Positions 1 through 12,200 of a stretch of DNA of 64,000 bases are shown here, one piece after another. Source of the DNA: Ashinkailepas kermadecensis. Its lineage: Eukaryota; Arthropoda; Thecostraca; Neolepadidae. Position 1 is the stretch's first letter; each line of letters starts with the position of its first letter. The position numbers and the translations under genes are program-made. Under the pieces are notes generated by a model that was not told where the DNA came from, ran no database searches, and saw nothing but the letters and a program-made list of their open reading frames with translations. Where the stretch lies: NCBI GenBank assembly GCA_034440615.1, contig JAOTOM010004110.1:87001-151000 (forward strand). The letters are read 5' to 3'.

Positions 1-7
1 ATTCTGA

Positions 8-313
8 ACAGCACGAGCCGAGCCAACATTGAGAACCCTCGGCCCCAGCGCCGGACCAGGACCGGGGACCGGTCTGTGGGACCGCACCGGCACGGCCAGT
101 CGCGTCGGCAGGCGGTGAGATTACCTCATCCGCCTGCCCAGCGGACGCATATACTGGCGAAACCGTCGGTACCCGCGCCCCTTGCAGCCGCTCGCCACCG
201 TCGGCGACTTCGACCAGCACCGCCGGGCATCTAACGACGTGTACCACAGCGAGCAGCAGGACGGATGCCAGGGCACGACGCCCCACCAGAGGGACAGTGA
301 AGGTGACTCCTGA
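8..313 (+). pseudogene. Ty3/Gypsy-like pol 3' end (integrase C-terminal tail), decayed
   Basis: The frame starting at base 8 and ending at TGA 311-313 encodes a stretch resembling the extreme C-terminus of Ty3/Gypsy integrases. WDRTGT is read at about 77-94. After an in-frame TGA at 116-118 comes DYLIRLPSGR followed by IYWRNRRYPRP (119-181), the family's characteristic basic tail ending in RNRR-x-LRP. In this family the segment lies after the catalytic DDE core and helps target-DNA binding. Only the tail is in the window, so the rest of pol would lie to the left. The internal stop and the missing LRP leucine suggest a dead copy. No primer-binding site or long terminal repeat pair can be seen. 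The family call rests on this short motif pair only. Confidence 0.55.
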
Positions 314-802
314 ACCATCCGCCAGGGCAGTCAACAGGTGGCACCGCGGGTCGACAGGGACGTCCGGACAGACTCACACAGTGATGTGTGCGCTCCCAGC
401 TCCAACTCCTCAACCCGAGAGACGGGACGTGGGACTCGTCTTCGACAGCGGCCGAAGACATTTACGGGTCACTGGTACGGGCCCACCTATCACTGTGTAT
501 GATCGGTTGTGGGGACATTATGTTATCAGACGCGTGTGTGTTGCTCGCTTACTGCTATGATACGCTTACTGTATTTGCTTCTTCACACGCGTCTTGGAGG
601 AGGTGAGGGATATTTCCTTAGGATGTGGCAGCCCATAGCTGCAGCCAATTGCCGGCCGCAGCTAATAAACAGTCAGTCCGGCCCACGACCCTCGCTTGTG
701 CGGGCGCTGGCCGCCAGCACTCATGTGAGCCGAAGCCTACGCAACATCGTAACCTGGTAATCGATTCTGGGACAGCTCACACCAATGCACAATGGGTCAG
801 CG
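314..802. other. GC-rich non-coding tract after the Gypsy fragment
   Basis: No gene recognised. Short open frames on both strands overlap each other and show no domain. By position this could be Gypsy 3' UTR or LTR sequence; a purine-rich stretch occurs near 505-516 and again near 595-610, but no second LTR is in view to confirm it. Confidence 0.4.
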
Positions 803-1168
803 CAGCCACAAGCCGCCGCAGCCACAAAACGCCACAGCCACAAACTGCTGCAGCCACAAACCGCCACAGCCACAAACCGCCACAGACACAAACCGCCAAA
901 GGCACAAACTGCTGCAGCCACAAACCGCCACAGCCACAAACCGCCACAGGCACAAACCGCCACAGCCACAAACCGCCACAGGCACAAACCGCCACAGCCA
1001 CAAACCGCCACAGGCACAAACCGCCACAGCCACAAAACGCCACAGCCACAAACCGCCACAGGCACAAACCGCCACAGCCACAAACTGCCACAGCCACAAA
1101 TCGCCACATGCACAAACCGTTACAGGCACAAACCATTACAGCCACAAACCACCGTAGCCACAAACCGC
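803..1168. repeat. 16-bp minisatellite, about 22 copies
   Basis: Tandem copies of a 16-bp unit, CCGCCACAGCCACAAA, with alternating AGCC/AGGC variants. Because 16 is not a multiple of three and the unit has no stop codon, all three plus frames and several minus frames stay open, which produces spurious Thr/Asn/His/Lys/Gln/Pro-rich proteins. Copies at both edges are more diverged (CTGCTGCAG on the left, CCGTTACAGG on the right). Confidence 0.9.
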
Positions 1169-2771
1169 TGGCATATCAACGAGGGTGTGCCGTCCATACT
1201 GATACTGAACAGACTGCTCGTTACTGCTCCGACACCACTGCCACGCGATATTACTGAGACAGACCGCACTGCTTCCGACATCACTTCTACGTGATATCAC
1301 TGATCCAGATCTGACTGCTGGTTCTGCTCATGACAAATCGACCAGAGACGTGCACCCTCATGTCACGGATTTCGTCCGAAATTGTGTCATAGGCTAATCG
1401 CATGTGCAGAATTCACCTGCTCGAGGTTTAAGCCGGTGACCTCAACGGTTTTTTACTTAAAGCCTAATGGCATTTTCGAAGGTCACCAGAGATGAGCTTC
1501 TTTGGTCACTATTTTGAGATTTTTGCCTCACTGCAAATATAAACCCATATATATCGTTCAAGTCGCTACCGTCCGTAGAGTCCATATCAGAGATTGTTTT
1601 GAAAATTTCACCACAATGGTAGATTTGAACCCGTAACACATGGTCACGTGAATTTTTTTTTTACCCTGAGGTTTCACTCGAATCTCACTTTTTCGGCACA
1701 TCCCTGGCTTTCGATTAAGGAAACAAAAATCATACCATTTTGCCTCTCATTATGAGTTTTGGGCCGTTTGTGCACGGAATTCTTTCCTGCTTCCGCTGCT
1801 GTCGCTCATTTTCGAGGGAAGCAGCAGATATGCTGGAGGAGAAGGGCGTATAATTTGCCTGTGCAGTGTAATACATATGCATGGTCTCAGGTTGATAAGC
1901 TTCAGATATTTCAACGGCAGTTTACAACACAATTACCTACTGAATTCTGACACACAACAGATTAAAAGTAAACAAACCTTGTTCAGTGAAGACATGTAAA
2001 CAATACAAAGTATTGAAATGTATTCTGTGATCTACTCAAGCTTTTCCGGTCAGCAACTTCGAAACTAATCAAGTAGCCGATATACCTGGGCAGCTTAATG
2101 GCGTTCACTGTACTTAAATACGTGCGCATGTATACAAGTTCCAGCACATTGACAAAACATATGTGCATTAGCATGGCAGGTGTACTTTCAAAGGAACGTG
2201 AGGAAGTTAATGCGCCACCCGCATTGCAGGCATAGTCACTTTGAGACCCCTGCCACCCGCCCTTGATCGATTCATATCACCACCACAATCATAGTCTCCA
2301 CATTCGCTGGTGCGAATCGGTGCGTCACCGTACCATTTATCGCTCTCGCACGTGCCGGCCCCCTAGGAACCGGCCTTCCCCACCCCCATCCTCCTTCGTC
2401 ACGATCATGAAACTGATGGCGGGAATAAACTCGTTCAGAAATGCAAGCATGCCCCTTTGCATTCAAAATCTGACTGGTACGGGGGGCACAGGCTCTCCAC
2501 TAACACTGCTCATTTAACTGTGCCATCGATTCCTTTACAGATCACGTGACATTCATGTGAAGTACCGTGTGAAATTCGGGGAAAATGGAGCCCTATGATT
2601 TACTTCATGCCAGCACACTTCGGAATTTGTTTGTGTGAAACAGACTTTTATATTGTGACGCACAACCCTCGAAGGTTTTTCGACTGCAGGAACAAGTATA
2701 GCTTTACCTTCGGAAGAAGCACCTGAAAGAAGGAGTACAGTGTATGCCGTACACCATGAAGAACCTTAGGT
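1169..2771. other. No recognisable gene
   Basis: Unique-looking sequence of mixed composition with only short open frames (up to about 84 codons). I see no repeat, splice-consistent coding segment or RNA gene. Confidence 0.5.
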
Positions 2772-2933
2772 CCTTTTGCGGCGCATTCAACTTCTGCGTC
2801 ATATAGCGTCGTCAACCTCCCACGCCGATTGGTCGCGTGTGGGTTCACTCGGTAATCCCGTCGGTAGCGGGATTCGAACGCACAATCTTGCGATCATGAG
2901 TCCAACACCCTACCGAATGAGCTACCGCGGCCG
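2772..2933 (-). repeat. tRNA-derived SINE, head type 2 (minus orientation)
   Basis: Read on the minus strand, the element opens with a tRNA-like head: an A-box-like GGTAGCTCATTCGGTAGG, then a CAT-containing anticodon arm and the B box GTTCGAATCCC. The shared SINE core follows (GCGACCAATCGGCGTG, with later GACGACGCTATATGAC). The 5' and 3' ends of the tRNA-like part do not pair into an acceptor stem, so this is not a functional tRNA gene. It belongs to the same subfamily as the element at 4216-4375. Confidence 0.75.
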
Positions 2934-3860
2934 CTACCGTGTACCATGGATGTGCTGTGTTTGGTGTCGTCAGATAGTAAGCAAACACTTGTACTTGGAT
3001 TCAGCGGTTGATCGCCAGAAAGTTATACAGGGGTGCACAGCGCATTGCGGTCCGTTCCGATGGAAATATTCGGCTGCATCCATGGTTGGTTGGTTATTTG
3101 AGTTTTAGGGCGCAATCATTGCACTCCTTCAGCACGCAGTCCCTGCTGCTTGAACTGCAGACCGCATGATCGAGATCGTTCGTACTTAGTCCCATAATGT
3201 GGATAGCACTGATCAGTTTTTGATTTTGGTGATACATTCTCATACATTCTCCAGGTCATTCGCCACTGCTAGCGAAGACACAGTTCTTTGGTCTTAGTTC
3301 GGCAAACTTTGCTAAGCCAATTAAATATCGGTAGCGAACACTGGTGTGAAGCGAAGCAAAGTATATAAATCTTGCGCAGAACAAACTGGCAGGAGGCAGT
3401 CACTAAAGGGAGACCGAATTATCAAAAGGGCCCGGAGGAGCTAGACAAAATCGGAACATTTTATGGACAATGCATGTTGAAATGTACCGATATACTGGTG
3501 CATAACCTACCAACTCATCCATAAATTCGTGATGCAGATCCTACATTCTCCTTCCCCACATGGGCGCCTAATATGCAGACCACACTCTCCTGTGTAGCAG
3601 TGGTGTCGCGTAGCAGCAGCGTCTCGTATAAATAGTTTCGGCAGCAATGGACTCTAGCAGCAGGTCATGTCGCGTAACGGGAGTATCACATAGACGTTGG
3701 GAGCGGCGATGATGCCTGCTGTTTACTGTGTCTTGCCCTGTCGGTTTGTCACCTTGCAGTGATATCCGGAGGCCGCTCTGAAGTTGACGGTTCGAAATGA
3801 CAAGGGGGAGCGACGGTGTGAGTGACATAGACTTATTGGGGTACACAACACCGGCCTCCG

Positions 3861-4028
3861 GTTGGTTGGCTGGTTATTGGGTTTTACGGCACGTCGACCG
3901 TTGAGTCATGTAGCGTCGCCAATCTCTCACGCCGATTGGCCGCGGGAGAAGAGTAGCGACAGGTAAGACTCAAACCCACATCTTTCGATTATGAGACGGG
4001 CAACTTACCCCTAGACTACTCGTCCCCG
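3861..4028 (-). repeat. tRNA-derived SINE, head type 1 (minus orientation)
   Basis: On the minus strand it starts GGGGACGAGTAGTCTAGGGG, an A-box-like tRNA 5' half. A B-box-like GTTTGAGTCTTACC follows, then the shared core (CGCGGCCAATCGGCGTGAG, GGCGACGCTACATGAC) and the 3' tail CGTGCCGTAAAACCC. Mutations in the B box suggest an old copy. The family has further members at 14578, 21639, 35297 and 53608. Confidence 0.8.
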
Positions 4029-4215
4029 CACCGGCCTCCAGGAATATTTCAGTGTGGTATATATTTGTTGTCCTTGATCTTCTGATATCTTAGTCATGCT
4101 ATGTATTGTTTTTCTGCGATACATATTTTTTATTGAGTTTTTTTTAGTGGCACGATAATTGGACTTCATGAAGACTCTTTCTTGTTTTGTACTTTTTTTC
4201 GTTCTTATTCTTCGG

Positions 4216-4375
4216 GGCCACGGTAGCTCAGTCGGTAGGGTGCTGGACTCTTATCGCAAGATTGTGGGTTCGAATCCCGCAACCGGTGGTATTACCGAGT
4301 CCACCTGCGACCAATCGGCGTGAGAGGTTGGCGACGCCATGACTTTGAACGTTGAATATGTCGTTAAAAAACGAG
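4216..4375 (+). repeat. tRNA-derived SINE, head type 2, with target-site duplication
   Basis: The A box (GGTAGCTCAGTCGGTAGG) and B box (GGTTCGAATCCC) are well preserved and could drive RNA polymerase III transcription. The body holds the core GCGACCAATCGGCGTGAG and ends in a short A-rich tail (GTTAAAAAACGAG). Direct repeats flank it, 4201-4215 and 4376-4390, matching at 14 of 15 positions. That is the signature of target-primed retroposition and fixes both element ends. Confidence 0.85.
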
Positions 4376-4390
4376 GTTCTCATTCTTCGG

Positions 4391-6629
4391 ATATTTCGCA
4401 GCTTGCTAAGTCAGTAGAAGCGAGAGAAGTGAATAGAAGCTCGTGTAGGATGGGTGAGTACCGCATAGCATGTTGGTAAATTTTAATGTGACGTTGCATG
4501 CCTTCAAACGGTGCATGCGTGATTGGAGGCTCAGTGTGCATTTGATGCAATGTATGAGTATGTGTTCGACCGTCAGATTGTTTGCATGGGTTGTATGTGA
4601 GTCGTGGTGTATTTGTGACGCATGTGCACCCAGCGTTGGAAAATGGCCATTTTTGGACATTTGGCTGTCCAAAGAATTATACACTCCCAAAAATATCCAC
4701 TCCTTGGGCTGCCAACTACCAGATGAAGAGCTAATGCATAACAAGAAATCCCAACTAGTGCTGCCACTATCAAATGATAATTGTTAACATTGCCTACAGA
4801 GCAGCACGCTCAATGGACTATATGGTGATCTTTGGCTAGTAGTGAGAATGAGATCCACCAGTTCTAATAATCTTCATCTTGTGTAATCATTTTGGGTCCT
4901 TGGCATGTCAACTTGGCAACATTATTGATAATAATGTACATTTGTTATTTCAGCTGATCACCAGGGCTGCAGAAACATTCAAAGAGAATGCAAGGAAAAG
5001 AACAGAAGATGAGATGCCTGTTAGAGTTAAAGAATGACAGGATACCAGCAGAATGGAAGCTAAAGTTGGGATCACTATGCATATGACCATAACAGTGAAT
5101 ATATAAAAATATAATGGTGCAAGTCAAGTGTATACTGGTGCAAGTGTAATTGCCTAGTACAAGTGAATAAACAAACATACATGCCTTCATTCACTTACTT
5201 TCCATTCACAAAAATTCCCTGACCAGAAGTGCTCAGAAGAATGCAAGACCAAAACTAGAAAGAGAACTGGAGTAGGCAGTACACAACTCGCAACTAGATA
5301 GGCATAAAGGGAATGATTTTCTGAATATCTCAGAAGGTGCAAGTCATGCTTTGGCATGGCAGTTTTTTATGAGGTGGAATGCAAAACAAAATTGTACTCA
5401 GTGTCAAATGGGATGGGTGCACCCAACAATATCCTGAAACACTTCATAAGTGCACAATCAATGTTCACCCTTTCACACCAACGGCAATGAGAGGCATTCA
5501 ATTTGAACAATTCAATTGAGCCTAATTTCTTACGTAGGACGACACCCACCGACGGGTCGACACCACACCACCGCAATTACTACTCTCACTTAAGGGCCTT
5601 GAGTCTCACTTCCCGCCTACCGGTCCATCAATCATCCAAATACCTACATCCTAACACCAGCGCACTGCACAACTAAATTTGCCACAAGATCTGGGCTTCC
5701 AATATTCATCTCTGGACTTCCAAATTCAAACATGAAGTAATGCCTCTTCCAATGAAGGAAGCTTGCATGCGTCGCCTGGCTAGTAAAGAAAACTACCACT
5801 CTCCGGGACGGATTGGAAAATTAGAGGCTCTTGGCCGGGGGTGAATCATGCCTCTCCAGTTCCCACTCTTTCGGGAGCTTTTTAAACCACTCCGAAGAAA
5901 GGCAATTCATAATTAGCCTTTGAATGCTTCCTGAAAGATTGGGATGTTCTACATCAGCTTACGGAAAAGAAAAGGTGTATTTCTGAGTTTTGAAGCAAGC
6001 GCAGCCGATCTAAATAGAAGATATCAGGCAAAATTTACGCGTGAAAATTAGCCAGATCCGTCCAAGACATTCTCCAAACATGTTAAGACTTTGTGGCAAA
6101 ATAGACCACCAGATAACCAGAAATTTCGGTGTCTTTTCATTTCATGACATACATTGCTTCAGAGCGCCACATATTCGTGACACAAATACTGTTTATGCCA
6201 CTCGGACACAGATAGTCTACAACTCCGCAAAAATAAAATTTGACTGTGTGGATTTAATCTGGGTGGCCCAGAGTTAAAATACTAAAGTACAGACTTCAGA
6301 TAATTGAAGAAAACAAGTATTCCTTGAATTTTTCGGGGGGATTTATTTTATCCCAATTTATTTTTTAGCCTTTTCTGTAGGTCATAGCTGTTCTATAGCC
6401 TTTGTGTCATAGTTCCTCGCCGGCTATGCAAATTGTCCATATCCGCCGCACTAAATACCATTAACCACAATTGCCAAATTATTCCGCCGCGTGGTGGTTA
6501 CTTCCCTTGGTTACTTCCTTCCATTGCGTTTCGATCAGGTGAGGTAAGGTTGGGTCCATTGTTCTTTCGGCTTTTGTCTGGTTGCGAATTACAAGAAAAT
6601 CTGGTGCTGTAGTTTCTCATTCCTTGGAC
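4391..6629. other. No recognisable gene
   Basis: AT-leaning sequence with short open frames on both strands. None carries a domain or signal peptide that I recognise, and overlapping frames on opposite strands are of similar length. Confidence 0.5.
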
Positions 6630-7835
6630 TTTGTTTTTTAATGCAATGTTTATGAATGTGCTGAACATGATTTGACCACTCGTCTCCTCTGCAAATGCAT
6701 GCTTTTCACTTGCGAGGGAAAATAACACCCAAAAAAGGGCTTGAAGTTGGGTAATTACTAATATAGCTTAAAAAGTAGTGTTCACAATAACAAAAGAAGA
6801 TGGGGCATAGCCTAACTTCACCCCCCATAACCTTCCATGCATAATTTTTGTTTTCTGAAAATTTCCAAACAATTTTGTTTCTCAAATTTCAAAAGGAAAG
6901 ACCCAACATATGATAGCCTGAAATGTTTTTGAAAAAAACAACTTTTTTTGGACAAATTTCCCCCACATTTGTATCAAAACCTATCAAAGTCTACCCTAAC
7001 ATAACCCAACCAAACTTTACCCCTTCTTTGTATGCTTCATGGAGGTAAAATATGTAAATTTGTGTTTGAAGGTGTTTTATGAAATCTTGGCATTTTCATT
7101 CAAATGCAATGTTTACCAATGTGACTAGGATGATGGGAGCACTGTTTTTGTGCAAATGCTTACTTCTCAGATTGTGAGCAAAATAACACCAATAATGGGC
7201 TATGAGTTATGTAGCATGGCATAAAAGAAATGTTTAAAAAATAAAATATATGTAACATAACCTAACCTAACCTCCCCTTGGAGGAAAAAAAAGTATTTAA
7301 AAAAAAACTGCAAAGAAATTTGTTGTGAATTTTTTTTTAAATAAATTTAAAAACCTAACCACACCTAACTTGACCTAACATTAGCTGCTTTTGAAGAAAA
7401 AATAACTTCAATTCTTAAAAGAATCCAACAATTTTCCAACTTAAAAAACTGAACAAACCTAACCTAACCAAACCTAACTCATTTGCTTGCTTCATGGAGG
7501 AAAATGTGTATAAAAACTTGTCTTGTTGCCACCTTAAAGTATAATAATACCAGTAAAATGTGTATAAAACTTGCCTTGTTGTTAGTTTATACTGCAATAA
7601 TACCCAAACTTCTCAGCTATGCTGTGGACAAATCTTGCCAAGATTCTTGGCACTGCTGCTAACAGCACCACAGCAAAATTATGGGCTGGTAGGTTTTTTG
7701 GAGTACCATGTTCATGAAGGTGACTTAGATGATGGAACCACTTGTTTTCTGTGCAAATGCTTACTTTTCAGGTTGTGAGCAAAATAATGCTCAAAAGGCT
7801 TTGAGTAAGGCAACATAGCATAAAATAATTGGAGG
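6630..7835. repeat. Cluster of a dispersed TTAGG-flanked repeat family
   Basis: At least three diverged copies of a dispersed module. Its recognisable parts are a core reading ATGTTTATGAATGTGACTAA, then TGCAAATGCTTACTTTTCAG and TTGTGAGCAAAATAACACC. An end piece reads CAAGACAAGTTTTTACACAC or its complement. Between the parts lie runs of AACCTAACCTAACC. Copies in either orientation recur at 29620, 33180, 38820, 52730, 56855 and 62128. There is no coding capacity; the type of transposon is unknown. Confidence 0.7.
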
Positions 7836-8177
7836 GTGTTTTATTCTTCATTCCAGGAAACATCCAGTGCATTTTAGGAAACGTGTACTCTCCATTACTT
7901 AGCGTTTCTAGGGTATACACCATATTTTGGCAAATCCCAATATTATACCCTCCATTATTTGGTCTTCTCAAGGTTATACACTCCATATTTTGGCTAGCCC
8001 AAAAATTATACACTGAGTCCAAGACTGAGAAGTGAAAATCCAACACTGGCCTTGGCTTGATTTTATGGTGCTCAAACGCGGGCTTTGGGGTCTCAACGCG
8101 AGTTGCCGTGGCCACGACAGTAGTTTGCTTTCGGAATTTCTTCTGACTTTTTCCGAGCCCGGGCTGATTTCTCAGGT

Positions 8178-8479
8178 CCCAATAGAACTTGTTAGAGCGC
8201 TGGCCTGCACTGGTCTCCCCTGTCCTGGCAACGCAGGGTTCGAGTCGCTTCGCGCGCTCGCATTTAGCCCCCGGCTGGGAGGGTCAGTTGGCAGCTGGCC
8301 CGATAAGGCCGGGGACGAGCTACCGGGCGGCCGTGCCGATGCATTGACGGCACGTTAAACTTTCGGTCAAAATTCTGCCGTTGAACTGGAATTCATGCAT
8401 CAGGTGGTGGGGCCAGGGTTCACGCAACAAGCCCCCAACAAGAACTCGGATTAAATGTATGAAAACAAAATAAAAAAAG
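8178..8479 (+). repeat. Second SINE family (tRNA-like head, about 300 bp)
   Basis: Homologous to 18358-18680 over its whole length. Both copies have a tRNA-like start (TTAGAGCGCTGGCCTGCACT, then B box GGTTCGAGTCGCTTC) and a conserved middle (GTCAGTTGGCA, GGACGAGCTACC, GACGGCACGTTAA). Both also share GCCGTTGAACTGGAAT-like sequence and end near CACGCAACAAGC with an A-rich tail. The body is unrelated to the core of the other SINE family. No product is encoded. Confidence 0.7.
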
Positions 8480-8489
8480 ATTTTTTTTA

Positions 8490-8870
8490 CTTTTCGGCGC
8501 GCCGTCGCAATTTGTTGGGCCCGAGTGCGATTTTGCGTAGTCCGATACGCACTTTTTGTACCATACGCGATTTCCTTGGTTCTCTTCTGATTTTTTTTAG
8601 AAGTCTGCTTCGATTTTCCAGGTCCAGCGTAATTATTGTGTGGCCCGGCTCAGTTTTCCGAGCTCCCGGCGCGCGATATCTGTGTCCTACTTGCGATTTC
8701 TTCCTCCGTGCCAAAACTTTTGTCCAATTTCTCCGTGCGATTTTTAAGACTCTTGCGCGGATTTGTGTGACCCAACATGATTTTCGTGACCCCTGAACGT
8801 TTTTTTTGCAGGACCCGACGCATTTGGGAAGGGGGGGGCGTTTGTCGCGATCTGTCGGACCCTGCAATGG
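8490..8870 (+). repeat. Degenerate array of GCGATTTT/GGGCCC units
   Basis: Loose tandem repeats, about 35-40 bp, each with a pyrimidine-rich stretch such as GCGATTTTCGTGACC next to GGCCC. The same degenerate pattern occurs at 42758-45620 and 54010-54960. Open frames here, for example 8455-8796 (+) and 8487-8867 (-), are on both strands and follow the repeat, so I do not treat them as genes. Confidence 0.6.
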
Positions 8871-8878
8871 TGTTCCGA

Positions 8879-8967
8879 CGAACGGACGGACGGACGGATG
8901 GATGGATGGATGGATCTTTAGACATATTTATATATATGTATAGATATATAGATGGATAGGGAGAGAG

Positions 8968-9018
<51 letters not shown>
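8879..9018. repeat. GGAC/GGAT tetranucleotide repeat followed by (TA)n
   Basis: GACGGACGGACGGATGGATGG-type tetranucleotides, a short GA run, then (TA)n at about 8972-9018, directly left of the foldback element. Confidence 0.9.
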
Positions 9019-9021
<3 letters not shown>

Positions 9022-9216
9022 GAGGCGGGGGGGTTGCCGAACACGCTTCGTTTCCCGAACACCTACCTTTGCACGTCTCCCGCTCCACGTTCAGCACGTG
9101 AATAACAAAAAGATGGTGGTATTCGTAAACAATGAACCTTTCTCTACCGGAATATGTAGGTCCAATGACGCAGTTCTACCGATTCTTTGTGCACGGAGCT
9201 AGTGAAGCCCGCGGGC

Positions 9217-12200
9217 GCCATTTTCAGGAAGGGTCTAAACAACAGACACCATCTCACATACACCGACTGACATACACCATCTCGCAGACATGGATGATCT
9301 CGGAAACCGCTCGGTCGATCTTAATAAAACCTTCACCAAACGATCGCCCGTGTGCCAGAGGCGTGCGGTTTGGACCTTCGTGACCTTGGGTCTGGTCAAA
9401 GGTCATCAGATTGCCGAAGAACTAAAATACCACCAGACACCATCTCACATACACCGACTGACATACACCATCTCGCAGACATGGATGAACTCGGCAACCG
9501 CTCGGTCGATCTTAATAAAACCTTCACCAAACGATCGCCAGTGTGCCAGAGGCGTGCGGTTTGGACTTTCGTGACCTTGGGTCAGGTCAAAGGTCACCAA
9601 ATTGCCGAAAAACAAAAAAATCGAATATTTAGAAATGGATGATCTTAATGAAACCTTGACCAAACGATCGGCCGTGTGCCAGGGGCCTTCGGTTTGTACT
9701 TTCGTGACCTTAGGTCAGGTCAAAGGTCACCAAATCGCCGAAAAACATGATTTTTGGCTCACAGACATGGATGATCTCGGCAACCGCTGGGTCGATCTTA
9801 GTGAAACATTCACCAAACGATCGGCCGTGTGCCAAAGGCGTGCGGTTTGCACTTTCGTGATCTTGGGTCCGGTCAAAGGTCACCAAATCGCCGAAAAACA
9901 TTATTTTTGGCTCACAGACACGGATGATCTCGGCAACCGCTGGGTCGATCTTAGTGAAACCTTCACCAAACGATCGGACGTGTACCAGAGGTGTGCGGTT
10001 TGCACTTTCGTAACCCTGCGTCAGGTCAAAGGCCACCAGATCGCCGAAGAACCAAAACATAGTTTCTCAGACATGGATGATCTCGGCAACCGCCGGATCG
10101 ATCTTAGTGAAACCATCACCAAACGATCGGCCGTGTGCCAAAGGCGTGCGGTTTGCACTTTCGTGACCTTGGGTCAAGTCAAAGGTCACCGGATCGTCGA
10201 AGAACCAAAAAATAGTTTCTCGCAGACATGGATGATCTCGGCAACCGCCGGATCGATCTTAGTGAAACCTTCACCAAACGATCGGCCGTGTGCCATAGGC
10301 GTGCGGTTTGCACTTTCGTGACCTTGGGTTAAGTCAAAGGTCACCAGATTGCCGAAGAACTAAAAATACCACCAGACACCATCTCACATACACCGACTGA
10401 CATACACCATCTCGCAGACATGGATGAACTCGGCAACCGCTCGGTCGATCTTAATAAAACCTTCACCAAACGATCGCCAGTGTGCCAGAGGCGTGCGGTT
10501 TGGACTTTCGTGACCTTGGGTCAGGTCAAAGGTCACCAAATTGAAGAAAAAAAAAATCGAACATTTAGAAATGGATGATCTTAATGAAACCTTCACCAAA
10601 CGATCGGCCGTGTGCCAAAGGCGTGCGGTTTGCACTTTCGTGATCTTGGGTCAGGTCAAAGGTCACCAAATCGCCGAAAAACATTATTTTTGGCTCACAG
10701 ACATGGATGATCTCGGCAACCGCTGGGTCGATCTTAGTGAAACATTCACCAAACGATCGGCCTTGTGCCATAGGCGTGCGGTTTACACTTTCGTGACCTT
10801 TGGTGAAGGTTTCATTAAGATCATCCATTTCTAAATGTTCGATTTTTTGTTTTTTTTTTGCAATTTGGTGACATTTGACCTGACCCAAGGTCACGAAAGT
10901 CCAAACCGCACGCCTCTGGCACACTGGCGATCGTTTGGTGAAGGTTTTATTAAGATCGACCGAGCGGTTGCCGAGTTCATCCATGTCTGCGAGATGGTGT
11001 ATGTCAGTCGGTGTATGTGAGATGGTGTCTGGTGGTATTTTTAGTTCTTCGGCAATCTGGTGACCTTTGACTTAACCCAAGGTCACGAAAGTGCAAACCG
11101 CACGCCTATGGCACACGGCCGATCGTTTGGTGAAGGTTTCACTAAGATCGATCCGGCGGTTGCCGAGATCATCCATGTCTGCGAGAAACTATTTTTTGGT
11201 TCTTCGACGATCCGGTGACCTTTGACCTGACCCAAGGTCACGAAAGTGCAAACCGCACGCCTATGGTACACGGCCGATCGTTTGGTCATGGTTTCACTAA
11301 GATCGATCCGGCGGTTGCCGAGATCATCCATGTCTTTGAGAAACTATTTTTTGGTTCTTCGACGATCTGGTGACCTTTGACCTAACGCAGGGTTACGAAA
11401 GTGCAAACCGCACGCCTCTGGCACACGGCCGATCGTTTGGTGAAGGTTTCACAAAGATCGATCCAGCGGTTGCCGAGATCATCCATGTCTGCGAGAAACT
11501 ATTTTTGGTTCTTCGACGATCCGGTGACCTTTGACTTGACCCAAGGTCACGAAAGTGCAAACCGCACGCCTATGGCACACGGCCGATCGTTTGGTGAAGG
11601 TTTCACTAAGATCGATCCAGCGGTTGCCGAGATCATCCATGTCTGTAAGTCCAATTCTTTGGTTTTTCGGCAATTTGATGACCTTTGACCTGACCCAAGG
11701 TCACGAAAGTGCAAACCGCACGCTTCTGGAACACGGCCGATCGTTTGGTGAAGGTTTCACTAAGATCATCCATGTCTGTGAGCCAAAAATTATGTTTTTC
11801 GGCGATTTTGTGACCTTTGACCTGACCCAAGGTCACGAAAGTGTAAACCGCACGCCTATGGCACAAGGCCGATCGTTTGGTGAATGTTTCACTAAGATCG
11901 ACCCAGCGGTTGCCGAGATCATCCATGTCTGTGAGCCAAAAATAATGTTTTTCGGCGATTTGGTGACCTTTGACCTGACCCAAGATCACGAAAGTGCAAA
12001 CCGCACGCCTTTGGCACACGGCCGATCGTTTGGTGAATGTTTCACTAAGATCGACCCAGCGGTTGCCGAGATCATCCATGTCTGTGAGCCAAAAATCATG
12101 TTTTTCGGCGATTTGGTGACCTTTGACCTGACCTAAGGTCACGAAAGTACAAACCGAAGGCCTCTGGCACACGGCCGATCGTTTAGTGAAGGTTTCATTA

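Noticed and set aside
625..1294. 210- and 169-codon Thr/Lys/Gln/Pro-rich frames (+) and Cys/Gly/Val-rich frames (-)
   Set aside because: The 16-bp unit leaves all frames open; no initiation context or domain.
2866..2933. Possible initiator- or Met-type tRNA (CAT) on the minus strand
   Set aside because: No acceptor stem; same SINE family as 4216.
4216..4290. Possible tRNA gene
   Set aside because: A and B boxes are present but the ends do not form an acceptor stem, and the sequence continues into a SINE body with target duplication.
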